Notes: generated by a model not told the origin, from the letters alone. DNA of 64,000 nucleotides from Incurvaria masculella (GCA_946894095.1 OX335645.2:11307001-11371000), one strand, 5' to 3'; numbered from the stretch's first letter, positions 10,851 through 21,689 are shown. Translations and numbers: made by a program.

Positions 10851-11374
10851 GCATCCAAAGGCATCAAAGTAAATAAGAGTTTTTAAGATCAAACCATTTT
10901 TTCAAATGCGTACCATTTAATTAGGTGGTTTATTGTATGAGTGCTTGTTTGGATAAAACAACTGAATTAAAAAACACGTATACATGTTTTGATTGATGTT
11001 AAAAAAGCGAATTGGAAATTATTTCTGAACTAACGTTAATTCGGAGAAAGAGTTTACCCCATTTCGAGAACCCATAGCCGTTTCCTACGTTTCTCGTCAA
11101 AAACATCCATTCCGGCTTAAAACCATTCCAAAGTGGGTTTATAACCATTGCGGAGTGGGCTTATAGCCATTATTAACATTCATTAACATAAACCAAAAAC
11201 TGAAAGGGCTATAAAAAGCGCTCGAAACATGAATGGCCGCCAAATATTATAAATTTCAGGAAATCGTCGTAAGTAAAAATTGATTTTTTTTTAAAAGAAA
11301 TTCCTTTGATATTTACTGATAAAGAGTCTGTGTGCGTTGCTAAAAGGACTTACCTACTTTTTTAAATAATGTCC
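10851..11374. other. Stretch without gene
   Basis: Nothing recognised apart from short internal similarities around AACCATTCCAAAGTGGG and AACCATTGCGGAGTGGG (11120-11160), resembling text near 42775 and 43080, which suggests a degraded dispersed repeat. Confidence 0.4.
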
Positions 11375-11465
11375 AAAAGGGAAGGTCCTGGCATGGCACC
11401 AATTCGTTCGGGAATGTGGTCCATTGGGCTAACATCATTGCATGAAAGGATTCAAGACCGCTGAA
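11375..11465 (+). mobile_element. Composite-SINE tail fragment
   Basis: Sense fragment with GGTCCTGGCATGGCACC, GGGAATGTGG and ATTGGGCTAACATC, matching the last third of the SINE body. Head and poly-A lost. Confidence 0.7.
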
Positions 11466-11754
11466 AGTACTCAGGAGGTCCGGTGACATAATCATACTCC
11501 ATTATAATGCCAAGGTCTCGTTGAGCGCCTGGTCACTGAACCGGCCTTGCCAAAACATATTTTGATCAAATGAAGACGTCATTTCATAAAAATAGCTTAA
11601 TCTCGTCCGAATAGTATTATGGCAGCGCGGTGGCAATGCTTGCATCTATAATATTCCTGATTGTAGTCATTTGTTTTTTTTTTCTTGCGTCTTTCCCACA
11701 TGAATCGAGAAACATTTTCAGAAATCCTACAGGTTCAAAAGAAAAAATAAAAGA

Positions 11755-11826
11755 ACAAGTGCGAGTCGGACTCGCACGCGAAGGGTTCCGTACACAATCC
11801 CGTACAAAAAACAATCACGATTATTG
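11755..11826 (-). mobile_element. GTTCCG element 3'-end fragment
   Basis: Antisense terminal part: AAGTGCGAGTCGGACTCGCA hairpin, GAAGGGTTCCGTAC and CGTACAAAAAACAATCACG. It abuts another SINE fragment. Confidence 0.75.
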
Positions 11827-11960
11827 TATGGGATTGGATGAAACCATGAAACACGGACAATTTTCATTGCTGCTTTCGACCATCGTTCATTAAATGCCAC
11901 CAAACAGAACGGGATTAACCCTATCACCTTTAAGTAAGGGAGAGGACCTACAGTTTAGCG
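11827..11960 (-). mobile_element. Composite-SINE body fragment
   Basis: Antisense middle of the SINE: GAAACACGGACAATTTTCATTG, CTTTCGACCATCGTTC, GGGATTAACCCTATCACC, GGGAGAGGACCTACAG cores are recognisable. Both ends are missing. Confidence 0.7.
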
Positions 11961-12151
11961 TGAAATACAAACCACGAACAACGAATCGCTCGCCGACTTA
12001 CGATATCCCCGGGACAGAAGGCCCAATTGCACTATTTTACGAGACATAACACACAACCCAAATATGTTGTTATTGGCAGTTTTGATTTCCACGCCGTTTG
12101 TGAGGTGGTTTTCAAAAAAATCGGATGCCGTACGGTGTTCATACATTCATG

Positions 12152-12631
12152 TTAAGGCCCTGGTGCTAGCCAAATCGCAAAGTTAGACGAGGCACCCCAA
12201 GTTAACTAACTAAGTCTGACGATTAGAAGTGTCATTCTTACAATATATGATTCCTTGTCTAGGAATCAACCTATTTTCGTTAATGTATGTTTCCTTTTTC
12301 TATACAAAATTAATTGCGGAAACTGTGTCCATTTCCGAACTTTTTTGACTAAATGTAGAAATCTAAAAGCAAATGGATTTTTTTGTTTATGCATATATGC
12401 TGTTTTTGCTTATATCTAGAAATCGAATTACTTTCAGATTTCTAATGAGAAAAATGAACTTTTTTATTATTTATTATTATTTACATAAATGATGGAATCA
12501 AAAAATATTAACAATCCATTATCAGTCTGGAGTTCTATTTGGATTTGCTGAAGCGTTTTACTACATATTATTACATTTGTTAAAAGGTGTATTTGTATGG
12601 CGCGAGTAGTTGGCTAGTCCTAGCGCCTTAA
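12152..12631 (+). mobile_element. TA3 TTAA element, tandem copy 1
   Basis: TTAA (12152-12155), GGCCCTGGTGCTAGCCAA, about 430 bp of AT-rich interior, TTGGCTAGTCCTAGCGCC, TTAA (12628-12631). The ends are imperfect inverted repeats sharing CTAGCCAA. No coding frame. It shares its right TTAA with the left TTAA of the next copy. Confidence 0.85.
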
Positions 12632-13106
12632 GGGCCTGGTACTTGCCAAATCGCAAAGTTAGACAAGGCACCCCAAGTTAACTAACTAAGTCTGACGATT
12701 ATAAGTGTCATTCTTACAATATATGATTCCTTGTCTAGGAATTGAATTATTTTCGTTAATGTATGTTTCCTTTTTCTATCCAAAATACATTGCGGAAACG
12801 GTGTCCATTTCCGAACTTTTTTGACTAAATGTAGAAATCTAAAAGCAAATGGAATTTTTTGTTTATGCATATATGCTGTTTTTGCTTATATCTAGAAATC
12901 GAATTACTTTCAGATTTCTAATGAGAAAAATCAACTTTTTTATTTTTATTATTATTTAAATAAATGATGGAATAAAAAAATATTAACAATCCATTATCAG
13001 TCTGGAGTTCTATTTGGATTTGCTGAAGCGTTTCACTACATATTATTACATTTGTTATAAAGTGCATTTGTATGGCGCGAGTAGTTGGCTAGTCCTAGCG
13101 CCTTAA
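12628..13106 (+). mobile_element. TA3 TTAA element, tandem copy 2
   Basis: Directly repeated copy (period about 476 bp), highly similar to copy 1 with scattered substitutions (for example CCAAAATACATTG for ACAAAATTAATTG). Right TTAA at 13103-13106. The shared central TTAA suggests insertion of one copy into the flanking TTAA of the other, or unequal recombination. Confidence 0.85.
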
Positions 13107-13720
13107 CCAAAAGATCACTACTACAGCAATAATCGCAAATTTTTAAAAGGCCCCACGAGCGTCATCTCTATACATTTGGTTAGGTATTTTATTATGCATA
13201 CTTTTTTATTATGAAGACACGATAAAAATGGTCGTTAATAATCAATGTTATGTTGGAAGCAGTTTGTTCAATATTTGGTTTTTGCGAACTGTCATGATAA
13301 ACTATTATGTGGACTTAAAATTTCTAAAATAATATTTTGGAATTGATTTTTTAATTAGTTTAAGGGCCGACTTTTCAATCATAAGATAGTACCTATCGGT
13401 ACAAATTTACGTTTGTCAAAAGACAGATAGTAATTACCGGAGAATTATAATTTTACTCATAATAATATGGACTTACAGCAACGAATGGATAAGCAGAGGC
13501 GTCAATAGATCCTTCGAATATTTATCTCACTGTTTATCAGACCATTGAAAAATCAGCTCTCAGTGGTCTACAAAATTGATTTGATTTAATTTTGTATCAA
13601 TTAAATTCACATGGGAAAAACGCAATGTGCGGGCGACACTGCAAGACAACTAATTTCTACGATGTTCTGTGTCCCATCGGGGTATTGGACGTTAAGGCCA
13701 AGAGAACGAAGAGATAGCTT
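13107..13720. other. AT-rich stretch without recognised feature
   Basis: No gene or repeat recognised. Confidence 0.4.
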
Positions 13721-13729
13721 CAGTATAGG

Positions 13730-14312
13730 TTTGGGTATTAGAAATTACCCGGAAAAACATTTGCCTAAGTTGAGTGTTGGTGCCTCACGCCTTAAAAGAA
13801 ACGGGAGCGCACGGAGGTCGTCGCATCATTGTCGTCGAACGAAAGGCTCAGGATAGCAGTACATTATCCAATGTTGGATGTAAGGTCAAGAAATCAAGAC
13901 ATCCTTTGTACAAATCCCTTGTACTCATGGAACGAACACGAGTTCAATTCTCAGATGAAGGAAATGACTTAGGTACGTTTCGCTTTCGCCTAACGTCGTG
14001 CTTGATAAAATTATGCTGTGTCATCGCACCTAATTAGAATAATTAGAAATGGAAAACACGGGGGTAGCTCGTGAGAAAAGGTCTCACGCGAGTAGTTGTA
14101 TTTCAAAAGTGATTTCAAGATGTAATTATCACCGGTGAGTCACAGGTTAGTGTGAATTACAAGATTAATCTTGCAGTTTTGGTATTAGAAATTACCCATC
14201 AAAGAATAGGTTACATCAATGAGTGTTGGTGGCGCGCGCCTAAGGTCGGGAGCGAACGAAGGTCATCGTGTCATTGCCATCGAAAGGCTCAGGAATACTC
14301 GTGCATTATCAT
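13730..14312. repeat. Diverged direct repeat pair
   Basis: 13730-13866 and 14182-14312 share GGTATTAGAAATTACCC, GAGTGTTGGTG, a GGGAGCG-ACG-AGGTC block, TCGAAAGGCTCAGGA and GCATTATC. The spacer contains a further repeat (next entry). Translations have no family resemblance. Probably the two ends of an old direct-repeat-bounded insertion or a segmental duplication. Confidence 0.5.
13968..14150 (-). repeat. Dispersed repeat, partner of 30735-30910
   Basis: Contains CTAATTAGAATAATTAG preceded by a GTCATCGCACC block and followed by TCACCGGTGAGTCA. The reverse complement of this order appears at 30735-30910 (GTGAGTCACCGGTGAGTCAC, CTAATTATTCTAATTAG, GTGATGACAC, CGTTTCACTTTC). Type unknown. Confidence 0.55.
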
Positions 14313-15000
14313 ATTTTGCACCAGTTTACTATCAGAACATAAAACATACGAAACAAAAGACGTATTATTTAATTTGTTTGTGCGTACAATATCGTTATTT
14401 TCCCGCTGGATCTGTCAACCGTGCATAATAGCTCTGCCGATAATGACTTGAACGGAATCTCGTTTAGCAACTTGTGATGTTTCAATTTGAAGTCTAACAG
14501 CGTAGGTAATTTACATTGAGAAACGAGTCAATTCGATCTTGAAAATGAGCCGACGAAATGGTGGGTTTGGACATTCATATGAAGCGGGCTTGCCTGATGG
14601 ATGCAACATAGGTACTTGCATCAAACCTGCTAATCCCAGACCACAAGCAACGACGAACGACATGTTGGATCTTGACAACCGGTTCTGATTGATCAAAGTT
14701 TATGAAGGAAAGTCTCATGTAATTGTACGTGTAGATCAACACTGCAAAATCACGCACACGCAATAGATCTGATTATAGCCTGAAAACTGACCGAAAAATA
14801 AAAAATTGAAGCAGGATTCGAACATGCGAACAGAAAGTTGCCCATGAAAGTAGTTCTTTTCATACCAACAAGGGTACATAAATTTAGTCTGCTCATTTAA
14901 AAAATGTTCCCTGATCAGTAGATAAAGTTCATCAAAAACGGTATTACGCAACTAAAGGCAATATTATTTTGTTTTGTTACATTCCTTGCTGTTTGCAACG

Positions 15001-15215
15001 GAGATGGATGGCTGATATCATTTGTACTGTCGTAATATTAGCCCATCACACCGCATTCCAGAAATAATTAGGTGCCATACCTGGACCTTACCATATACCG
15101 GTTACTAGAAGATTTTTTTCTGCAACTTCAAAATCTTTCGTTTAGTTAAAGCGATAGTAAAAACCAAGATAGGTTAAACCCTACCACCTTCTAAGCATGG
15201 AAAGGGACCGGTTTT
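15001..15215 (-). mobile_element. Composite-SINE body, degraded
   Basis: Antisense SINE: GAGATGGATGGCTGATATC, GTAATATTAGCCCATC, ATTAGGTGCCATACCTGGACC, then degraded text ending at AACCCTACCACCTTC and GGAAAGGGACC. Head missing. Confidence 0.65.
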
Positions 15216-15533
15216 TTTAATTAAAGTTCATATTATTTTGGGGGGTTAGCGTGTAAGGTCACAAAATGGTCTATATATATTTTTTTTCAAATTTTACAGA
15301 CATTTAGAAAATGGGTTTTGGTTAATAAGGGACTATGTATAAACATTGAGAAATACTGTCACGCTTAGGGCCGATTGCACGAAAGCACATCAACGTCAAC
15401 ACGAGAGATACGAGTAAACTTCAAAGTGTTTCAAATATCACTGAAAGGGCTCGGTCGGGCCCTTTCAGTGTAAGTTCATAGAACAGTTTCGAGCTATACC
15501 CAAGCATATTGTAAGTTTAGGTGGTAAGTTTAC

Positions 15534-15724
15534 CCAGGCAGGAAGGTATCGAAGCCGACATCGGCCTCGCAGAAGAGGGCCGAGTTGTCCATGAGGTCTG
15601 CGAGCGGCGCGAGGGGCCCGCCGGCGGCGTGCGGACCCGCCGCGGCCGCCGCTCCGCCGCCCCCGCCGCCCCCTCCACCCCCGCCGCCGTACACTACCGG
15701 CTCCGTCTGCAGCATCGGGAGCAT
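15534..15724 (-). CDS. Possible first coding exon, Gly/Ala-rich
   Basis: Minus-strand frame with ATG at 15722-15724 and a second ATG three codons on (15713-15715). The predicted 63-residue start reads MLPMLQTEPVVY, a run of about 12 Gly, five Ala, then GPLAPLADLMDNSALFC and an acidic/hydrophobic end EADVGFDTFLPG. The frame stays open to TGG|GTAAAC at 15533-15532, an acceptable splice donor, and hits a stop right after it. The non-repetitive tail with several acidic residues looks more protein-like than its surroundings. An upstream ATG (15937) would add 71 residues. No family recognised; acidic N-terminal exons of this style occur in transcription factors. The next exon would lie at lower coordinates; none was found. 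Confidence 0.4.
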
Positions 15725-16175
15725 CCTCTCGCACACTAGCCGCCCGCACACATCACTCCCCGCACACTGCACTCCTGCACCGGCGGGACACCTCACCTCT
15801 CCTCTCGACTTCACACTCCACTCTGCACCATCCCAACGCCACAGATCAGTCGCAACGAAAAAACCGGTCGCCTCCTCCGCTGCGTTCGTGAAAACCGACT
15901 GTCGTCGTGAACAGCACTGTTTGAAACACCACAACACACGGAATTACGTAATGCGCGTTTGCCGCTAAAGACTCGCCCGAGGCGCGCTACGTTCACACGT
16001 CGGAAGCGCTGGATGTAGACTGGCACTGGCTCGGTCGGTGCCGTCGGCGCTGCGCCGCGCCACCGCTCGGCGAAGCGGTCGGCTAGTTCGGTCTCGGTCT
16101 CGCGTCGCAATTCGCTCGCATCCAACCCGCCCCGCTCCACCGCTCCACGCCGCGCACCGCGCACTCCTCGTTCAC
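15555..16175. promoter_or_regulatory. CpG-rich island 4, possible promoter of the 15534-15724 exon
   Basis: The longest CpG-rich block in the window. It covers the possible first exon and about 450 bp upstream of it on the minus strand (CGCTGCGCCGCGCCACCG near 16050, GCGCACCGCGCACTCC near 16150). No TATA box was found at a convincing spacing. The opposite-strand frame 15585-15968 is the mirror of the Gly/Ala codons. Promoter function is inferred from position and composition. Confidence 0.45.
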
Positions 16176-16529
16176 TGTATCGCTCCGTCTTTCTCTACCC
16201 CAATCGTGTTGACTGAATCCGATTTTCATTCGTCTTTATTATTTAATCTATTTCCAAACATGGTGTAATTTGGAATGTATTAACGGACATATTCTCTGTA
16301 TACATATGAAATTGGCGACCTTTGGACGTGGACACACACTATCGACTCGATTGACTGTTTCACAGTTCCATTGCAACATAGCGAAATTATTAGTGACTTG
16401 GCTGTCGGGTCCGATTTTTTCAAGTCACACTAGTGTGCTAACATCGAAACATGAGAAGCGATGGTATACAAGACGTGGTCTCGCATACTGCAATATTCAT
16501 CGCAGATAATACCCCGTGCTTGTACTCTT

Positions 16530-16765
16530 GCATGGCGATGCAGAAGCGGCGGTGGCGGCGGCGACTAGCCGGAGGCAGCGTAGAGGAAGCGTGCAGATAT
16601 CGTTGCAGCGGGCGCGCGGCGCTCGCGGCCCCGCGGAATGAGGTCAGTGGGTCACGGCAATGACGTGGCGCGCACGGTCGCAGCGCACCGCACCGCAGCG
16701 CGCACCGACTTCATTCTAATTCCGCTTCGGCTGCGGGCCAGTGTCAGCCGTCACAGTCAACGTGA
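16530..16765. promoter_or_regulatory. CpG-rich island 5
   Basis: GC-rich block (GCGGCGGTGGCGGCGGCGAC, GCAGCGCACCGCACCGCAGC) separated from island 4 by about 350 bp of ordinary sequence. No coding signature. Confidence 0.4.
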
Positions 16766-16838
16766 GTCGCGAGCGACCGTCATGTTCTCCGAGAATGCTG
16801 GCTGGTGTGTATAGGCCAGTGTGGTATTCCCAAGCCAC

Positions 16839-17079
16839 GAAATGAATCATAAAATCTAGGCCAAAGTCGGCATTGTCGGAAACGTCAATTTATATGAAAC
16901 ACAAAGATATTCCGCTGAAAGGAAAAGTAGTCATCTGCCCTATTTCTAGAAGGTAGAAGTGAAATGAATCATAAAATCTAGGCCAAAGTCAGCATTGTCG
17001 GAAACGTCAATTTATATGAAACACAAAGATATTCCGCTGAAAGGAAAAGTAGTCATCTGCCCTATTTCTAGAAGGTAGC
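16839..17079 (+). repeat. Tandem duplication, 122-bp period
   Basis: GAAATGAATCATAAAATC starts both units (16839 and 16961). Over about 117 bp only one difference was seen (AAAGTCGGCATT versus AAAGTCAGCATT), so the duplication is recent. No coding or RNA signature. Confidence 0.9.
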
Positions 17080-17294
17080 ACTTCTGCGTTTTTCACCTCA
17101 TAAACCAAAGAATTGCTGATTCCAGATTACTTTGTCTGTTTCCGTTGCATTTACAGTCAGCTAAGTTCATCTTGAAATATAAAATACTACACAGTTATCA
17201 CATTAAAAATGTGCTATGTTGTTTCCGGCACTATGCCATTGCATACAGCCCACTGCATGCTTCCCGTAGGAAGTAGCGACTAAAGGTTTCGTCG

Positions 17295-17425
17295 TTCGTG
17301 TTTCGGATTCCACGTAAGACTGTAGGTCCCCTCCTTACTTGCTATGTAGGTTGTAGGGTTTATCCCGTCTGGGTTGGTACCATCGCATTGAATGAACGAT
17401 GGTCGAAGCCGCGTGGGGCGAATAA
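17295..17425 (+). mobile_element. Composite-SINE body fragment
   Basis: Sense fragment with TTCGGATTCCACG, ACTGTAGGTCCCCTCC, GTAGGGTTTATCCCG, GGTTGGTACCATCGCATTG and GATGGTCGAAGC. This matches the head-proximal body of the 37546 copy; the rest is lost. Confidence 0.75.
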
Positions 17426-17727
17426 ATATATTTAAACGTTAATGTAACTGAATGATTGTAAGTATACTCAAAATAACGTTTTTAAGAACCGTTTCGCTTT
17501 CGAAATAAATAACTTTCAACTTCGTTACTTTACTACGTCATTAGTAAGTGAGCCTGAAGTAAGTGATGCAATGTAAGCGCAACGAGTATTAGTTGATGAT
17601 AATGAGCTAGACATTGAAGCTGGTATGTTGATTAACAATAGAGCATTAGAGCGTTGCACAACATCACGCAGCGATACACCGCGCACCGTGTGCTATCGAA
17701 AATAGAGAAAATACGACTATCGGAGCC

Positions 17728-18272
17728 TTAAGGTGGCCCAACCCGGCGGGCCTAACTCATTCGCGGGCACGTTACAAAACCGTGCTGTTGCGCTCTGGGA
17801 CCTCCTCTGTTTCAAAGAAAAAGACAGGCTCCGTGATGAGGAAGATGCAACATGTCCACAAAAAAGACAATGTGCATAGTGTATAATTTGGTAAGATTTA
17901 CGAAAATTTTAATTTCAAAACGACTTATAGCTAAAAGTAAGCCACGACCGCTGTAGTCAAAAATCTAACAAAAACCAAATAGATCATAAATCTTGATTAA
18001 ATAGGCTATGTCTGATGACTAATCTTTTTACGATGTTCTTACTTTATCATTGCGTAATCCACCTCCAAAGTTGTTGTATAAAACGCGCGAAAAAATCGAA
18101 CTTTCGGACCTTATAACTTAGAAACCAAACACAATTTTTCAATGCTAATGGTCATCAGACATCTAGTTCGATCAAATAAAGCTATTTTGAGCAAAATTTT
18201 GGATCTCTGACAAGAAATATGGGCGTGATTTTCTTTCCCCTTTTGTATGGGGAGATGAGCGGGATGGGCCAC
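17728..18272 (+). mobile_element. TA1 element, complete
   Basis: Full-length copy with left TTAA at 17728-17731 and termini AAGGTGGCCCAACCCGGCGG and GAGCGGGATGGGCCAC. The right TTAA is missing because the element runs straight into the next copy. Good reference for the family consensus. Confidence 0.9.
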
Positions 18273-18717
18273 AGGTGGCCCAACCCGGCGGGCCTCACTC
18301 ATTCGCGGGCACGGTACAAAACCGTGCTGTTGCGCGGACCTTCTCTGTTTCAAAGAATAAGACAGGCTCCGTGATGAGGAAGATGCAACATGTCCACAAA
18401 AAAGACAATGTGCATAGTGTATGATTTGGTAAGATTTACGAAAATTTTTATTTTAAAACGACTTATAGCTAAAAGTAAACCACGACCGCTGTAGTAAACA
18501 TTCCAACAAAAACCAAATAGATTATAAATCTTGATTAAATAAGCTATGTCTGATGACTAATCTTTTTAAGATGTTCTTGCAGTGCCAATGGTCATCAGAT
18601 ATCTATTTCGACCAAATAAAGCTGTTTTGAGAAAAATTTGGGATCTCTGACAAGAAATATGGGCGTGATCTTCTTTCCCCTTTTGTATGGGGAGATGAGT
18701 GGGATGGGCCACCTTAA
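18273..18717 (+). mobile_element. TA1 element, tandem, internally deleted
   Basis: Begins AGGTGGCCCAACCCGGCGGG immediately after the previous copy and ends with TTAA at 18714-18717. It lacks about 100 bp between AAGATGTTCTTGC and AGTGCCAATGG (the TATAAAACGCGCG region). The tandem joint has lost its TTAA, unlike the TA3 tandem pair. Confidence 0.9.
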
Positions 18718-18857
18718 TTGAAATCGAGTAAGCGTTTGCTGTCAATAGAATCAAAATATCAATGTTCAGATCAAGGAGGTCTCCTGATACCAATGCAGTG
18801 AAACCAGGTGGTGGATAACTAAATCAGGCTCCGTCCGTTCGTAATGAGTGACCCGAT

Positions 18858-19408
18858 TTAAGGTGGGCCATCCCGCTCAACTCCCCATACAAACGGGGAA
18901 AGAAAATCACGCCCATAGTTCTTGTCAGAGATCCCAAATTTTGCTCAAAATAGGTTAATTTGATCGAACTAGATGTCTGATGACCGTTGGCATTGTAAAA
19001 TTGTGTTTGGTTTCTAAGTTATAAGGTCCGAAAGTTCGAATTTTTCGCGCGTTTTATACAATAATTTTGGAGGTGGATTACGCAATGATTAAAGTAAGAA
19101 CATCGTAAAAAGATTGGTCATTAGACATAGCTTATTTAATCAAGATTTATGATCTATTTGGTTTTTGTTAGATTTTTGACTACAGCGGTCGTGGTTTACT
19201 TTTAGCTATAAGTCGTTTTGTAATTAAAATTTTCGTAAATCTTACCAAATCATACACTATGCACGTTGTCTTTTTTGTGGACATGTTGCATCTTCCTCAT
19301 CACGGAGCCTGGCTTTTTCTTTGAAACAGAGAAGGTCCCAGAGCGCAACAGCACGGTTTTGTACCGTGCCCGCGAATGAGTTAGGCCCGCCGGGTTGGGC
19401 CACCTTAA
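18858..19408 (-). mobile_element. TA1 element, complete, inverted
   Basis: Full-length minus copy, TTAA at 18858-18861 and 19405-19408. It lies about 140 bp beyond the tandem pair, giving three TA1 copies in 1.7 kb. Confidence 0.9.
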
Positions 19409-19549
19409 GCATACAAATCCTATCAATGTCATCAGAAACCCACAATATTGCACATACAACGACAATTTAAATAATTGCAGTACACCATTCCAAAGCAATA
19501 TGTGGCCAAACAATAAAACATTTTGGACCGACTCTTTCATTGAAGTTTG

Positions 19550-19800
19550 TTAAAAAGTGAAAGGAACGAGCGCCGAATGCGCGCTGGAGGCATCGGCGGA
19601 GGTGGAGGCGCGGCGGAGGCGCAGGCGCGGGCGGCGCGGCGGCGACAGGCACGCATGTCCATAACGTGTTGTGCAACCGAGCAGCACGCGTCATCTGCGC
19701 GGACCGGTCCGATGCTGCGACACCGCCCTGCCGTCGTCGGCCGAGGCGGCGCGCGGCGGACACGGACAACACAGTTCTCGACGAGGACGCACCAAACTGT
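19550..19800. promoter_or_regulatory. CpG-rich island 6
   Basis: GGAGGCATCGGCGGAGGTGG and GCGGGCGGCGCGGCGGCGAC type sequence, with frames open on both strands for composition reasons. No known domain. Confidence 0.4.
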
Positions 19801-19982
19801 GAATAAACGATGAATATGCGACAGTCGTCGTACAGTCACGTGGGTGATATTGAGAACAGTTTTAATGGCTGTTCAAAAAGCAAAAAAAAATTGGCTAGCC
19901 GAAATAAGAATTCTCGTTTCCGCGCCGCACGGAGCGATGGGAATCGCACTTCGGTTCAATAATAAATGAGTAACATTAACAT

Positions 19983-20500
19983 ATTATTATGAGGCAACTA
20001 TTTCTATGATTATCTAAAGCCGAGAAGGCTATGACACTGTCACAAAGCGATGAACACTGAAGCTGTGAAGACGCATCTGGCCGGCCGGCATGGTTTTGGC
20101 AGCCCCCCTGAATGTTCGAAAACCCATGGGCGGTGTCGGGCCATATGCAGCGGTAAACATTTAAAAAAAAAACTCGAACCACCATTAATTTCCTAAGTAG
20201 CAGAAGATGATTGATTTCCGATCCGATGCACTATGTGGCAAGCTTTTCTATGATTATCTAGAAACCGAAGCCGCCATGACACTGTGTGTCACAAAGCGAT
20301 GATCACTCGGACCACCAAGCAGTTCAGAAGTAGCAGAACATATATTGCATTTCCGAGCCAATGTACTATGTGGCAACATTTTATATGATTAACTAGTAGC
20401 CAAAGCCGCCATGACTCTGTGTGTCACAAAGATATGATCACTCGGACTACCAAGTAGTTCAGCAGAAGCAGAACATGATTGCATTTCCGAACCGATGCAC
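19983..20500 (+). repeat. Imperfect tandem repeat, about 135-bp unit, 3 copies
   Basis: Units share CTATGTGGCAA, CTATGATTATCTA, AAGCCGCCATGACACTGTG, GTCACAAAGCGATGATCACTC and AGTAGCAGAACAT. Starts of the CTATGATTA core lie near 20003, 20247 and 20382; the first gap carries about 110 bp of extra sequence. Diverged, so old; possibly part of a larger satellite. Confidence 0.75.
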
Positions 20501-20890
20501 ACGGCACTGGCGCATGGCCTGTTGCTGCCCCACCGACCGACGCGGCGGCAGCGGCGGCGCAGACGCAACGCTAATCTAACCTGTATTGTTATCATCTCAG
20601 TAATGAGAACACCAAATCCAGTTCAAGACCATTTTATGTTTATTGAGGTTGTACGGTATTATCATTAGTGCAAACTGAGTAAACGTTAACTATACAATTT
20701 GAAGTTATTATATTAGATCTTGTCCGAATTGAGAATCCGTATTTGTTACAGAAATGATTCTAGCTTTTTGTGACCTAGTAGAATGTCTATGTTTAGAGTG
20801 GCCTGTAGCGGTTAACTTATTTGTGTCGAAGACAGCAGATTCGAAACCCATAGTATATATCCTTTTTTTTTCGTTCTTATCAGAGACTAA

Positions 20891-21050
20891 GGGCCGAGTG
20901 CACGAAAGGACAAAAAATCAAAATCAACGTCAAACTATGATCAAACACGTCACTTTGTGTGAACACTATGGAAGGAGCTCTATGCGGATCACTAAAAGTG
21001 ATGTGTTTGAACATTGATTAACTCGGCCGTCTCTTCGTGCAACCGGGGCT
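20891..21050 (+). mobile_element. GTGCACGAAA palindromic element, tandem copy 1
   Basis: A 160-bp foldback unit: GGGCCGAGTGCACGAAAGG at the left, AACACGTCACTTTGTGTG / AAAGTGATGTGTTTGAACAT in the arms, CTTCGTGCAACCGGGGCT at the right. No coding content. Other copies at 21053, 26056, 28501 and 28749. Confidence 0.85.
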
Positions 21051-21052
21051 AA

Positions 21053-21212
21053 GGGCCGAGTGCACGAAAGGAAAAAAAATCAAAATCAACGTCAAAGTAT
21101 GATCAAACACGTCATTTTATGTGGACAGTATGGAAAGATCTCTATGCGGATCACTGAAAGTGACGTGTTTGAACATTGATTAACTCAGCCGTCTCTTCGT
21201 GCAACCCGGGCT
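21053..21212 (+). mobile_element. GTGCACGAAA palindromic element, tandem copy 2
   Basis: Direct tandem repeat of the previous element, separated only by AA, with a few substitutions. Flanks at all three joints read CTAAG, suggesting a short TAA-type target or a replication-slip duplication. Confidence 0.85.
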
Positions 21213-21689
21213 AAGAATCGATTTTTTACGAAGAAGTACGCGGATTATTCCTATTAACTCTCCCGGAAATTATTTTTAATGTTTCCCAGATTTGTTTTTA
21301 GCACTGATGAAGGGTGTCATTAATTTCGAGATTAAATAAAAAAAAAATCGACCGATTATAAATTTGCCGATCCCGGGTCACATGACATTGTCTTAATCAG
21401 CCCCATTTCAGGCGAAATCCGCTCATGAGCTAATTTGAATCTAGGAAATCTTCGTATATTTTCTGTGCTCAAAACTTGGCAACTATAGGTTATGAACCCA
21501 TTTAAAACAGTAGGGGGGGCTTCTTAGTAAGAGACAAGTTAGGTAAGGTTAGGTGCAAAGACACTTAGGAGAGCGCGAACAGTTAAAAAACGGCTGATAC
21601 CCGGCACCGCCCCCGCCGTCGCAGTACATTCTAAGCGGGAACAAAAGATTGTTCGTGTTATCCATTCAGTACAAGTTCTCATGTGGTTC

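Noticed and set aside
15585..15968. Plus-strand frame over the CpG block (Pro-rich)
   Set aside because: It is the complement of the Gly/Ala codons; long frames in all registers are expected in this GC-rich DNA.
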